Part shown: piece by piece, positions 1-9,005 of the stretch
Position numbering within the stretch: position 1 is the first letter of the stretch
How the letters are laid out: each line of letters starts with the position of its first letter
DNA from: Verrucomicrobiaceae bacterium
GTDB lineage: Bacteria; Verrucomicrobiota; Verrucomicrobiia; Verrucomicrobiales; Akkermansiaceae
DNA length: 64,000 nt
Assembly: GCA_027491155.1 (NCBI GenBank)
Contig: JAIXWR010000030.1
Coordinates: 1 to 64,000, forward strand
Reading direction: 5' to 3'
Program-made: the position numbers and the translations under genes
Notes under the pieces: model-generated
What the model was told of the DNA's origin: nothing
Databases searched by the model: none
The model's input: only the letters and a program-made list of their open reading frames with translations

Positions 1-78
1 AGATTGGGAGATTGGGAGATTGGGAGATTGGGAGATTGGGAGATTGGGAGATTGGGAGATTGGGAGATTGGGAGATTC
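1..78. repeat. 8-bp tandem repeat (AGATTGGG)n, ~9 copies, probably continuing upstream of the window
   Basis: Direct reading: agattggg repeated without interruption up to about position 76. Confidence 0.95.
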
Positions 79-162
79 GGGTTTGGATTTTTAAGGGAGA
101 TGGGGACCGGAGGATTGACGATTTTTGATTGTCGATTGTTGATTTTGGATTGCGATGCGGAG

Positions 163-1032
163 GTGATCTGGAAGTTGCCTGCGCGAGTGATCGAGTTTCC
201 CCGGCGGACGCTGGTGATGGGGATCGTGAACGTGAACGACGATTCGTTTTCGGGCGACGGGACGCTGGAGATCGATGTGGCGCTGGAGCAGGCGCGGCGG
301 CAGGCGGAGGAGGGGGCGGACGTGATCGATGTCGGCGCGGAGAGCGCGCGGACCAACCGGGCGGCGGTGGCGGTGGGGGAGGAAACGCGGCGCTTCCGGG
401 AGTTCCTGGCGCGCTGGCCGGAGGTGATCGCGGCGGCGGTGCCGAAGGACGCGGAGCAGGTTTGGCCGCCGGTGCTATCGGCGAACACCTGGCGGCCGGA
501 GGTGGTGGAAGCGGTGCTGCCCTGCGGCGTGGAGCTGGTGAACGACATGGGCGGCCTGCCCGACGACCGCAACGCGCGGCTGTGCGCGGCGGCGGGGGCG
601 TCGCTGCTGGTCATGCACTCGGTGGGGGAACCGAAGGTGCCGCACTTTCACCAGCAGTGGGAGGACGTGATGGGGGCGATGGAGGCGTTCTTCGAGGAGA
701 AGATCGGCCTCGCGCTGGCGGCGGGATTGCCGCGCGAGGCCTTGTGGTTGGATCCGGGGATCGATTTCGCGAAGCAGCGCGATGACAACCTGAGGGTGTA
801 TCGGGAGCTCGGGCGTTTGCGGCGTTTCGGGCTGCCGGTGATGGTGCCGGTCAGCCGCAAGACGGTGATCGGGGAAGTGCTGGGGATCGCGGATCCGCGG
901 CAGCGCGACGCCGGCACGGTGGCCTGCATTTCGGCGGCGGTGCTGCGGGGCGCGGAGATGGTGCGGGTGCACGATGTCCGCGCGGCGTGGCAGGCGGTGA
1001 AGGTGCTGTCGGCGATGGAGGCGGGAGGCTGA
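163..1032 (+). CDS. folP: Dihydropteroate synthase
   Basis: MGIVNVNDDSFSGDG, DVGAESAR, LVNDMGG, LWLDPGIDFAKQRDDNL and PVSRKTVIGEVLG motifs typical of DHPS. The ORF start at 4 lies in the tandem repeat; GTG at 163 (or TTG at 175) is a more plausible start. Confidence 0.85.
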   Translation: MIWKLPARVIEFPRRTLVMGIVNVNDDSFSGDGTLEIDVALEQARRQAEEGADVIDVGAESARTNRAAVAVGEETRRFREFLARWPEVIAAAVPKDAEQVWPPVLSANTWRPEVVEAVLPCGVELVNDMGGLPDDRNARLCAAAGASLLVMHSVGEPKVPHFHQQWEDVMGAMEAFFEEKIGLALAAGLPREALWLDPGIDFAKQRDDNLRVYRELGRLRRFGLPVMVPVSRKTVIGEVLGIADPRQRDAGTVACISAAVLRGAEMVRVHDVRAAWQAVKVLSAMEAGG

Positions 1033-1108
1033 GTCCGGCGACTCAGCGCGGCGGCGGGTGTTGGGGGAATGCTCTGCGAACCGGTGTCACGCGGGCCCAG
1101 GGGGGCAC

Positions 1109-1264
1109 CGGGAGCGCCGGTCTGCGACCGGCTGAACGGTCCCGTGAAGCACGGCTGTTGGTGCGCTTTGTCGTTGTCCAAGCAAGCGCCGGATTTGATT
1201 CGGCTGACGAGGCGGGGTTGGCTGCCGGGGACCATTCTGCCGGTCGCAGACCGGCGCTCCCGGG
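1109..1264. repeat. ~156-bp repeat element A with inverted palindromic ends (GGAGCGCCGGTCTGCGACCGGC ... GCCGGTCGCAGACCGGCGCTCC)
   Basis: Perfect terminal inverted repeats; internal sequence conserved with the reverse complement of 13876-14035. Confidence 0.9.
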
Positions 1265-1357
1265 GTGGTGCTTCGGCGATGCGGGAGGGAATGGGCGGCG
1301 GACGTCGGATGCCCGTTCTGCGCGCCGGTGGCACGCGGTCCCAGGGCCATCCGCAGA

Positions 1358-2056
1358 TCAGCGCTGCGCGGGGTCTTCGGGAGCTTCCGGGGCCTCGTCC
1401 TCGGCTTCTGCTTCTGCTTCTGCTTCTGCTTCTGCTTCTGCTTCTGCTTCTGCTTCTGCTTCTGCTTCTGCTTCTGCTTCTGCTTCGGCGGTTTCCGCGG
1501 GAGCTTCTTCACCAGTCGGGATTTCTTCGGCTTCCTGCGGGCGGCCGCCGGATTCGAGGAGTTCGAAGATTTCCTGCTGCACCTGGTCGATCTGGTCGAG
1601 CGGCAGGTCGGGGTCGCGGACGATGAAAACGTCGCCGAGTTTGCGGTGTTCGTAAACGCGGAGGATGCCGGACGGGGTGCGTTGGGTGTCGGTCTCGCGG
1701 AGGACCTTTTTCCGCTCAAGCATCACCGCCAGGATGTAACGGACGTTTTCGGTGTGTTCCTCCTCCTCCTCGACAAGGCGGCGGAGCAGGTCTTCGGGGT
1801 TTTCCTTCTTGAAGGCGTCGGGCTTTTCCTCGGCGGGAGCGGCGTGGAAGACCGCCTTCCAGAACGAGAAGGGGCGTTCCGCGTCCTCGTCCCGGGCCTG
1901 CCAGGCATCGACCGCGAAATCCTTCCTCAGGTAGCCGGAGGATTCGGGATCGGGGAAGAGGGCCGTGACGATCGTCTCGCCGTCCTCGAAGGGCCGCTCG
2001 GTGGCGGCGCAACTGCGGGCGCGTGATCGGATGTGCCAGGATTCGTGGAGGGCCAT
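1358..2056 (-). CDS. Hypothetical protein with C-terminal (Ala-Glu)n low-complexity tail
   Basis: MALHESWHIRSRARSC...; tail encoded by a (GCTTCT)n hexanucleotide repeat. ATG complement at 2054-2056; the longer ORF to 3289 runs antisense or out of frame into the neighbouring gene. Confidence 0.7.
   Translation of the reverse strand: MALHESWHIRSRARSCAATERPFEDGETIVTALFPDPESSGYLRKDFAVDAWQARDEDAERPFSFWKAVFHAAPAEEKPDAFKKENPEDLLRRLVEEEEEHTENVRYILAVMLERKKVLRETDTQRTPSGILRVYEHRKLGDVFIVRDPDLPLDQIDQVQQEIFELLESGGRPQEAEEIPTGEEAPAETAEAEAEAEAEAEAEAEAEAEAEAEAEAEAEDEAPEAPEDPAQR
1404..1486. repeat. Hexanucleotide microsatellite (GCTTCT)~14 inside a coding sequence
   Basis: Direct reading. Confidence 0.97.
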
Positions 2057-2060
2057 TTTT

Positions 2061-2092
2061 GAAATGCTGAAATGCTGAAATGCTGAAAATGC
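2061..2092. repeat. 8-bp tandem repeat (GAAATGCT)x3 plus one imperfect copy
   Basis: Direct reading; lies immediately 5' of the minus-strand start codon at 2056. Confidence 0.9.
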
Positions 2093-2103
2093 GGAGTCGG
2101 GAC

Positions 2104-3450
2104 TCAGGCGGCGCCCGGCATGAACTTGCGGAGCGTCTGGTAGATCGGTCGGCCGGCCAGTCGGCGCTGGAAGAGGTAGATGGCGAGCACGCCGAAGACC
2201 GCGTTCGGCAGCCAGGCGGCGAGGACCGGTCGCAGGTGGCCGGAGTCGCCGAGGCTGAGGAAGACGTTCGAGAGGAACATCATGCCGGCGGAGAGGAAGA
2301 CGGCCATCGCGACGCCTCCGCTGGTGCCGCGGCGGGAGAAAACGATGCCGAGCGGGGTGGCGAGCAGCACGACGATCAGGCAATTCACCGGCTGGGCCCA
2401 GCGGTGGTGCCACTGCGTCAGGTGGCCGCCGCGGCTGGCCCAGGTGCCGGGCGGGTTGGCCTGCAGCCAGTCGTTCAGGTCGGGGATGCCGAGCTGGGTG
2501 GCGGGCAGGCCGGGGCGGATGATCTCGGCGGGGGTTTCGTCCCAGCCTTGGACGATCAGGGGGTCGGGCAGGTTTTGCTCGAAGACCGGCGGCATGTTCT
2601 TCTCGCAGATCCGCCGTCGCGGCTGGGTGAAGGACCAGGTGCGGGTCATCGGCGCCCACGCCGCGGTGCGGGCGGTGAGGATGGTGTCGAGGCTGCCGTC
2701 GGGCTTTTCCTGGATGACCGTCACGCCGCGCAGCGGGACGCCTTTCTGGTAGTCCGGCGGGAAGGCGCCGACCATCCACAGCCGGCGGGCCGGGGGATTG
2801 CGGAAGCGGACGTATTCGGCCTCCATCCGGTCGAGCCCCTTCGCCTCGCCGATGATCGATTCCTCCGCCGCGACCGCCCGCGGGGCCCATTGGTAGTTCA
2901 GGCCGGCGCAGAGCAGGGCGGACAGCAGGCCGGCGATCAGGAAGGGCGTGGTGAGCCGGGCGAGCCCGCGGCCGGTCTGGATCATCGCCACGATCTCGCG
3001 CGACCGCGAGAGGCGGCCGAGGCAGTAGAGGATGGAAAGCAGCAGCGAGTAGGGCAGCAGCATCACCACGATCTCCGGCAGGCGGGCGACGTAGAGTTTC
3101 ACCGCGTAGGCGGCGGTTTTCCCGCTGTGCTTCAGGTCGTCGAGGTTGTCGCCGAGGTCGGCCATCAGCCAGATCGCGAACAGCCCGGCGAGGCAGATGA
3201 AGAAAATCGGCAGGAACTGCCGCGCGACGTAGCGGGCCAGGGTGCTGCCCGAGGCGTAGAACAGGCCGCCGAGGGCGGGGAGGAAGCACAGCGCGATCGC
3301 GATCACGGGTCGCAGCATGTGGGCGCCCGCCTGGGTGTCGGGGAAGTTGTCGAGCTGCCGGCGGACCGCCTCCTGCTCCGCGGGGCCGATCCGGAGGGCC
3401 AGCAGGGCGCCGCCGAGGGCGAGGAGCAGAGGAACGAGAATGCGCGGCAT
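2104..3450 (-). CDS. LptF/LptG (YjgP/YjgQ) family LPS export permease
   Basis: N-terminal hydrophobic helices, LARYVARQFLPIFF, LPYSLLLSILYCLGRLSRSREIVAM, C-terminal permease helices (PLGIVFSRRGTSGGVAMAVFLSAGMMF); start at 3450. Confidence 0.85.
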   Translation of the reverse strand: MPRILVPLLLALGGALLALRIGPAEQEAVRRQLDNFPDTQAGAHMLRPVIAIALCFLPALGGLFYASGSTLARYVARQFLPIFFICLAGLFAIWLMADLGDNLDDLKHSGKTAAYAVKLYVARLPEIVVMLLPYSLLLSILYCLGRLSRSREIVAMIQTGRGLARLTTPFLIAGLLSALLCAGLNYQWAPRAVAAEESIIGEAKGLDRMEAEYVRFRNPPARRLWMVGAFPPDYQKGVPLRGVTVIQEKPDGSLDTILTARTAAWAPMTRTWSFTQPRRRICEKNMPPVFEQNLPDPLIVQGWDETPAEIIRPGLPATQLGIPDLNDWLQANPPGTWASRGGHLTQWHHRWAQPVNCLIVVLLATPLGIVFSRRGTSGGVAMAVFLSAGMMFLSNVFLSLGDSGHLRPVLAAWLPNAVFGVLAIYLFQRRLAGRPIYQTLRKFMPGAA

Positions 3451-3549
3451 GGCTGGCTTGGCGGGGAGCATGCGGCGGACGGCGGGTTTGTAAAGATCGC
3501 CGGTTTGGTGCTTGGCAGTGGGAGGGCGCGGCGGCGGAATGCGCTCCGC

Positions 3550-5562
3550 ATGATTTCCGCCTTGGAAGGACAGCCGCTGCCCGACGCCTTCGTCGAGGAG
3601 ATCGGCCTCGCGTTCTCGAACGCGGGCAGCCTGGCCAAGTCGCGCGACTTCGAATTCCGCGCCGAACAGCAGCAGCTCGCGGTGGCCGTGGCGCAGGCGC
3701 TGGTCGACAAGCGCTGCCTGGTCGCCGAAGCCGGCACCGGCGTCGGGAAATCCCTCGCCTACCTGATTCCCGCGGCCCGCTTCGCGCTCGAAACCGGCCG
3801 CAAAGCGATCATTTCCACCCACACGATCAACCTCCAGGAGCAGTTGATCCGGAAGGACATCCCGATCGTCCGCAAGTTGCTGGGCGAGGAGCTGCCGGCG
3901 GTGCTCTTGAAGGGCCGCCAGAACTACCTGTGCCCGTCGCGCCTCAGCCGCGCCTTCGAGCAGTCCGGCGACCTGTTCACCTCGACCGAAAACGAGGAGC
4001 TCGAGCAGATCCGCCGCTGGGCCGAGGGGACGCGCGACGGCACGCTGAGCGACCTCGAGTTCCAGCCGTCGATGAAAGTCTGGCTGCAAGTCTGCTCCGA
4101 GGCCCATATCTGCACCGCCCGCCACTGCGGGCCGCGGGGGAACTGCTTCTTCCAGGAAGCCCGCAAGGCGGCGGCCGATGCCAAGCTGATCGTGGTCAAC
4201 CACACGCTGTTCTTCGCGCTGATGGACACCGGCGAGAACCCGGAGGAAAAGCCCTCGGGTTTCCTCTATCCGAACGATTTCGCGGTGCTCGACGAAGCCC
4301 ACACCATCGAGCAGGTCGCTGCCGTCCAGCTCGGCCTGCGGGTCAGCCAGTCGGGCATGCGCTTCGACCTCCAGCGGCTCTACAACCCGCGCACCAAGAA
4401 GGGCCTGCTGCGGCCCTTTCGCAAGTCGTCGGTGCTGTTCGCGGTCGAGGAGGCGCTCAAAGCGGCCGACGAGTTCTTCGGCGACCTCGGCCATGCCGCG
4501 AACTTCGGCGAATACTCCAAGGAATGGCGCGTCCGCCAGCCGGAGCTGGTCCCGAACCGCGCCGCGGAACCGCTGCGCAAGCTGTGGCAGGAGATCGACG
4601 CGCTGGCCGCCGACGTGGAAAGCGAGGTCACGCGCTCCGAGCTCCAGGACGCCTCCCGCAAGCTGCGCGAGGCCCACGGCGCGATCGGCTGCTTCCTCGA
4701 CCAGAGCGGCGAGGACACGGTGCACTGGATCGAGCGCTCGGGCCGCGACGAGAGCCTCTTTTCGCTGCACGCCGCGCCGATCCACGTCGCCGACAAGCTG
4801 CGGCCGCTGCTTTTCGCCGAAGGCAAGAGCTGCATCCTGACCAGCGCGACCCTCGGCGTCGGCGATCCCGGCCTCGGCTGGTTCCGCGGCCGGGTGGGGG
4901 CGGAGGAGGTGCCGGCGCTGTGCATCGGCAGCCCCTTCGACTTCAAGCGCCAGATGAAGATCCGCATCTGGAAGAACATGCCGGAGCCCAACACGCCGCC
5001 CTACGCCAAGGCGCTGGTCGATGCCATCCGCGCGGCGGTCGAGGCCAGCGAGGGCAAGGCTTTCGTGCTCTTCACGAGTTATCGCACGATGCGCGATGCC
5101 GCGGACAAGTTGCGCCGTCATTTCGAAGAGCGCGGCTGGCGCTTGTTCGTGCAGGGCGACGGCATGGCGCGGCACCGGATGGTCGAGGAATTCCGCCGGG
5201 ACACCCACAGCGTGCTGTTCGGCACCGACAGTTTCTGGACCGGCGTCGATGTCCCTGGCGAGACGCTTTCGAACGTGGTCGTCACCCGCTTGCCCTTCGC
5301 CGTGCCGGACCATCCGCTCACCCAGTCGCGGCTGGAAGCGCTGGAAGCGGAAGGCGGGAATCCCTTCATGGACTACTCGGTGCCGGAGGCCATCCTCAAG
5401 CTCCGCCAGGGCGTCGGCCGCCTGATCCGCACCGCGAAGGACAGCGGGCTGGTCTGCATCCTCGACAACCGGATCCTCACCAAGCGCTACGGCCGGCTTT
5501 TCCTCGACGCGCTGCCGGGAGCCCCGGTCGAGATCGTGACCGGCTCAGCGGGCGAACGTTGA
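3550..5562 (+). CDS. dinG: DinG-family ATP-dependent helicase (XPD-like, Fe-S)
   Basis: EAGTGVGKSLAYLIPA Walker A, FeS-type cysteines (CPSR..CSEAHICTARHCGPRGNCFF), VLDEAHTI DEAH box, SFWTGVDVPGETL and RQGVGRLIRT helicase motifs. Confidence 0.92.
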   Translation: MISALEGQPLPDAFVEEIGLAFSNAGSLAKSRDFEFRAEQQQLAVAVAQALVDKRCLVAEAGTGVGKSLAYLIPAARFALETGRKAIISTHTINLQEQLIRKDIPIVRKLLGEELPAVLLKGRQNYLCPSRLSRAFEQSGDLFTSTENEELEQIRRWAEGTRDGTLSDLEFQPSMKVWLQVCSEAHICTARHCGPRGNCFFQEARKAAADAKLIVVNHTLFFALMDTGENPEEKPSGFLYPNDFAVLDEAHTIEQVAAVQLGLRVSQSGMRFDLQRLYNPRTKKGLLRPFRKSSVLFAVEEALKAADEFFGDLGHAANFGEYSKEWRVRQPELVPNRAAEPLRKLWQEIDALAADVESEVTRSELQDASRKLREAHGAIGCFLDQSGEDTVHWIERSGRDESLFSLHAAPIHVADKLRPLLFAEGKSCILTSATLGVGDPGLGWFRGRVGAEEVPALCIGSPFDFKRQMKIRIWKNMPEPNTPPYAKALVDAIRAAVEASEGKAFVLFTSYRTMRDAADKLRRHFEERGWRLFVQGDGMARHRMVEEFRRDTHSVLFGTDSFWTGVDVPGETLSNVVVTRLPFAVPDHPLTQSRLEALEAEGGNPFMDYSVPEAILKLRQGVGRLIRTAKDSGLVCILDNRILTKRYGRLFLDALPGAPVEIVTGSAGER

Positions 5563-6255
5563 AAGGCCCGCCTTCAACTCGGCCGCACTGCACTGGCCCG
5601 GGGCGGTCGGCGCATCTCCGAGATATCCGTAGTTCAACACCGATCCCGCCGCGGCGCACTTCAGCCGCGACTCCTTGGCCAGCGGCCCCATGCCCATCAG
5701 CGAAAGCGGCAGGGCGTCCACCTTGGAAAAGAGTTCCGTCAGCCGGTCCAGGTCCGCGGCTTCGTGAAGACGGACCGCCGCCTTGAAGCAAGCGGCACCC
5801 AGCCGGGCCGCCTCCCCGGCCATCGCGGGGATCCGGGCGAACGAATCCGCCCGGCCTTCGAAATCGTGCCACGAGGCGATCCACGGGATGGCGCGCTCCT
5901 TCAGCGCCGCCAGCACGCCCGCCATTTCGCCTGCCGAGACCAGCTCGACATCGACCAGCGAGGCCTCGTCCAGCACCGGTTCCAGCAGCTCCATCCGCTT
6001 CGCGGCGCCCAGGTCCCCCGCGCCGCCCTCGTCGCCGCGGCGGGCGGTGAAGAGCAGCGGGAATCCCGCCAGGTGCGCCCAGGGACGGCCGCCGGCGAGG
6101 GCGCCTTCCGCCTCCAACAGATCCAGCCGGATCTCGGCCACGTCGCAGGCCCGCGAAAGCTCCGGCAGCCCGGAAACTGAAAGGCTCTTCGCATTCCCGA
6201 AACTCCCCACCACCCGCGGAAGGGCGGGTTCCAGAACGACTTGCGGCCGGCTCAC
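5545..6255 (-). CDS. aroD: Type I 3-dehydroquinate dehydratase
   Basis: AEIRLDLLE, PLLFTARR, DVELVSA, ACFKAAVRL, LSLMGMGPLAKESRL motifs. Start uncertain (GTG at 6255 suggested); 3' end overlaps dinG by 18 nt. Confidence 0.8.
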   Translation of the reverse strand: MSRPQVVLEPALPRVVGSFGNAKSLSVSGLPELSRACDVAEIRLDLLEAEGALAGGRPWAHLAGFPLLFTARRGDEGGAGDLGAAKRMELLEPVLDEASLVDVELVSAGEMAGVLAALKERAIPWIASWHDFEGRADSFARIPAMAGEAARLGAACFKAAVRLHEAADLDRLTELFSKVDALPLSLMGMGPLAKESRLKCAAAGSVLNYGYLGDAPTAPGQCSAAELKAGLSTFAR

Positions 6256-6415
6256 CGGCGCAGCAGAAACGCCCCCTTGCCGCCCTGTCAACCCCGGTGG
6301 TCGATGCACCGCGCCTCCGATGTAAATACCGCGGGGATTTTTCTCCGGCGATGCGTGGATTTCTCTGGCCAATCCGGGGAGCCATTCCCTAGTTCTCGAA
6401 AAACCGAAACCCGCC

Positions 6416-7051
6416 ATGAAACATCCCATCCGTCCCCTTCGTAGGTCGGCGCTCGCCGCCATCGCCGTCGCTTCCGCCGCCCTGGCCTTCATTGCCGCCC
6501 CGGCCCATGCCCAGGGCAAGGCCGACGTGGGCAACCTGACTTTCGACGACATCCCGTCCCCGGACGTCCAGACCGGCAAGAGCAAGTCCTTCAAGCCGAA
6601 GGATTGGCTGGAAGTCGAAGCCGGCATCAAGATCCCGGCCACCAACGCCGAGCAGAAAAAGGCCGGCTTCATCGACCAGGTGACCGTCAAGTGGTATGTC
6701 GCCTTCAAGAACCCGGACGGCAAGGGCTTCGTGAAGCTCAGCAAGACGATCAACCACATCAACGTGCCGATCGAAGAGGAAATCTTCAGCTCGGTTTACA
6801 TGTCGCCCAGCATGCTCAAGCGCGTCACCGGCAAGGACAAGGCTGGCAAGGGCGATGTCGAGGCCGTCGGCCTCGAGGTCCTCGTCAACGGCGAAAAGGT
6901 CGGCCTGGCCGCCCAGAAGAAGCCCGAGAAGTGGTGGGAAGCCGGCAGCCTTTCCGACCAGAGCGACAAGTTCCCGCTCCTCAACAAGGACGAGACCCCC
7001 TTCGCGATGCTCTGGTGGGACCGCTACGCCGAAATCCAGAAGGAGCGTTGA
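6416..7051 (+). CDS. Exported protein, Amuc_1102-like, first gene of pilus/secretin operon
   Basis: Signal-peptide-like N-terminus (ALAAIAVASAALAFIAAPAHAQ) and position directly upstream of PilM-like and secretin genes in Amuc_1102-1098 order. Confidence 0.65.
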   Translation: MKHPIRPLRRSALAAIAVASAALAFIAAPAHAQGKADVGNLTFDDIPSPDVQTGKSKSFKPKDWLEVEAGIKIPATNAEQKKAGFIDQVTVKWYVAFKNPDGKGFVKLSKTINHINVPIEEEIFSSVYMSPSMLKRVTGKDKAGKGDVEAVGLEVLVNGEKVGLAAQKKPEKWWEAGSLSDQSDKFPLLNKDETPFAMLWWDRYAEIQKER

Positions 7052-7108
7052 TTTCTCCCCCAGGCCGGCCCCCATCGTCCATCCATTCGTTTTTTCCCAA
7101 AGCCCGTC

Positions 7109-8974
7109 ATGGCTGACACACAGTCCTCAATCGCACTCAACATCGGCTCCCAGCGGGTCAGCATGGCCGTGTTCGAACCGTCGAAATCCGGCGGCGTCGT
7201 CCTCAAGGCCTACGACAGCGAGACCCTCCTCGCCGACCCCGCCACGGAAGCCTCCCGCCCGGCCCAGATCGGCTATGCCATCGGGCAGCTGACCCAACGT
7301 CTCAAGGCCGGCCGCTCCAAGGTCCGCTACGCGATCTCCGGCCAGTCCGTCTTCACCCGCTTCGTCAAGCTGCCGCCGCTCGATGACGACAACATCGAGC
7401 AGCTCGTCACCTTCGAAGCCCAGCAGCACGTGCCCTTCCCGCTGGAAGAGGTCGTCTGGGACTACGAGATCCTCGAAAGCGCCGGCGAAAAGGAAGTGCT
7501 GATCGTCGCCATCAAGGGCGAGGCGCTCGACGAGCTGAACGAATCCGTCACCTCGACCGGCCTCACCACCTCCGAGGTCGATGTCGCGCCGATGGCCCTC
7601 TACAACGCCTTCCGCGCCGCCTATCCGGGCGTCAACGAGCCGGTCCTGCTGATCGACATCGGCGCCAAGGCGACCGACCTGCTCTACATCGAAGGCAAGC
7701 GCTTCTTCACCCGCAGCGTGAACCGCGGCGGCGTGTCGATCACCTCCGCCATCGCCAAGGAATACGGCATCCCCTTCGCCGAGGCGGAAGCCCACAAGAC
7801 CCAGACCGGCCTGGTCGCCCTCGGCGGCGGCCACACCGAGCAGCTGGATGAAACCACGGCCGCCCTGGCCACCACCATCCGCAACGCCCTCGGCCAGCTT
7901 CCCGCGGAAATCTCCCGCACCACGAACTACTACCGCAGCCAGCACGGCGGCAACGCGCCGAAGCGCATCGTGCTCGCCGGCGGCGGTGCCAACCTGCCCT
8001 ACACCAAGGAGTTCTTCGAAGAGAAGCTCCACCTGCCGGTCGAATACTTCAATCCGGTCAGCGCGATCTCCGTCGGCAAGGGTGTCGATACCGACAAGCT
8101 GGGCCGTGAGGCCCACCTGATGGGCGAACTCATCGGCCTCGGCCTCCGCGGAGCCGGCAAGTCGTCGATCAACATCGACCTCGTCCCGACCAAGGTCCAG
8201 GCCGCCCGCACCGCGGACAAGCAGAAGCCCTTCTTCATCGGCGCCGCCGCGCTCTTCCTCGCCGGCATCGCCGCCTGGGGCGTGATGAACACCCTCGCCG
8301 CCGGCAAGGCTGCCGATGAGCTGAAAGGTCTCGCCGAACAGCAGGCCGAGCTCGAAGGCTTCGACCGGCCGATCAAGGCGGAGTTCAAGAAGCAGGCCCA
8401 GCTCGCCGCCCTCGCCGCCGAATACACCAAGGCCGAGGACGACCGCACCTTCTGGCTCGACGCCCTGCAGGAACTGCGGGCCGGCTTCGCCAGTGATGCC
8501 GTGTGGATCTACGACTTCGAGCCGCTCCACAACTACGATCCCTTCGGCGGTGCCGAGAAGTCCAAGGCCGGCCGCGCCGTGGTCCGCAGCGAATTCGCTT
8601 CGGCCCAGTACGGCACCTCCGGACTCGAGGCGATCAAGGTGGATGTCCCGCCGCCCGCCCGCGGGTCCCGCGCCAAGCCTCCGGTCGCCGAGCCCGTCCC
8701 CACGGCCAATGCCATCCGGATCAAGGGCTTCTGGCGCGCCAACGACCGCAACAGCAACATCGTCCTCGATCTCCTGAAGCGCCTCCGCGCCAAGCCCGAG
8801 CACTTCTCCTTCACCGGCTATCCGGTCGACGAGCAGGGCAAGAAGGCCAAGGAGCCGGTCGAGTTGCAGGAGAAGGAGATCGTCAAGGCGCTCCAGGCGG
8901 ACCCGGCGGAGGAAGACTTCGCCGCCCCCTTCGAACTCGTCATCCCGCTTTCCCGCGAGGTCCCCATCAAGTGA
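7109..8974 (+). CDS. PilM-like actin-fold ATPase fused to TM plus PilN-like periplasmic domain (Amuc_1101-like)
   Basis: SSIALNIGSQRVSMAVFE, VKLPPLDDDNIEQLVTFEAQQHVPFPLEEVVWDYEIL, LLIDIGAKATDLLYIEGKRFFTRSV (PilM motifs); TM PFFIGAAALFLAGIAAWGVMNTLAA near residue 380. Confidence 0.85.
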   Translation: MADTQSSIALNIGSQRVSMAVFEPSKSGGVVLKAYDSETLLADPATEASRPAQIGYAIGQLTQRLKAGRSKVRYAISGQSVFTRFVKLPPLDDDNIEQLVTFEAQQHVPFPLEEVVWDYEILESAGEKEVLIVAIKGEALDELNESVTSTGLTTSEVDVAPMALYNAFRAAYPGVNEPVLLIDIGAKATDLLYIEGKRFFTRSVNRGGVSITSAIAKEYGIPFAEAEAHKTQTGLVALGGGHTEQLDETTAALATTIRNALGQLPAEISRTTNYYRSQHGGNAPKRIVLAGGGANLPYTKEFFEEKLHLPVEYFNPVSAISVGKGVDTDKLGREAHLMGELIGLGLRGAGKSSINIDLVPTKVQAARTADKQKPFFIGAAALFLAGIAAWGVMNTLAAGKAADELKGLAEQQAELEGFDRPIKAEFKKQAQLAALAAEYTKAEDDRTFWLDALQELRAGFASDAVWIYDFEPLHNYDPFGGAEKSKAGRAVVRSEFASAQYGTSGLEAIKVDVPPPARGSRAKPPVAEPVPTANAIRIKGFWRANDRNSNIVLDLLKRLRAKPEHFSFTGYPVDEQGKKAKEPVELQEKEIVKALQADPAEEDFAAPFELVIPLSREVPIK

Positions 8975-9005
8975 TTCCACCAACCCTTTCCCAAGAACCT
9001 CGACC

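Noticed and set aside
4-162. GDWEIGRL octapeptide repeats as a FolP N-terminal domain
   Set aside because: Translation of the 8-bp DNA repeat (24 nt = 3 units); folP most likely starts downstream at 163 or 175.
987-2026. Plus-strand ORFs with poly-Ser-Ala, poly-Leu and (FC)n stretches
   Set aside because: Alternative-frame translations of the GCTTCT repeat; the minus-strand AE-repeat protein is the best-supported reading.
2061-2092. Repeat tract as part of a coding sequence
   Set aside because: Falls between the LptF/G stop (2104) and the next start (2056) on the minus strand; treated as intergenic.
2080-3549. N-terminal 490 codons of the 1160-aa plus ORF containing dinG
   Set aside because: This part is antisense to the LptF/G permease; true dinG start is ATG at 3550, so not a fusion.
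3451-5313. Upstream half of the 1069-aa minus ORF containing LptF/G
   Set aside because: Antisense to dinG; permease starts at 3450.
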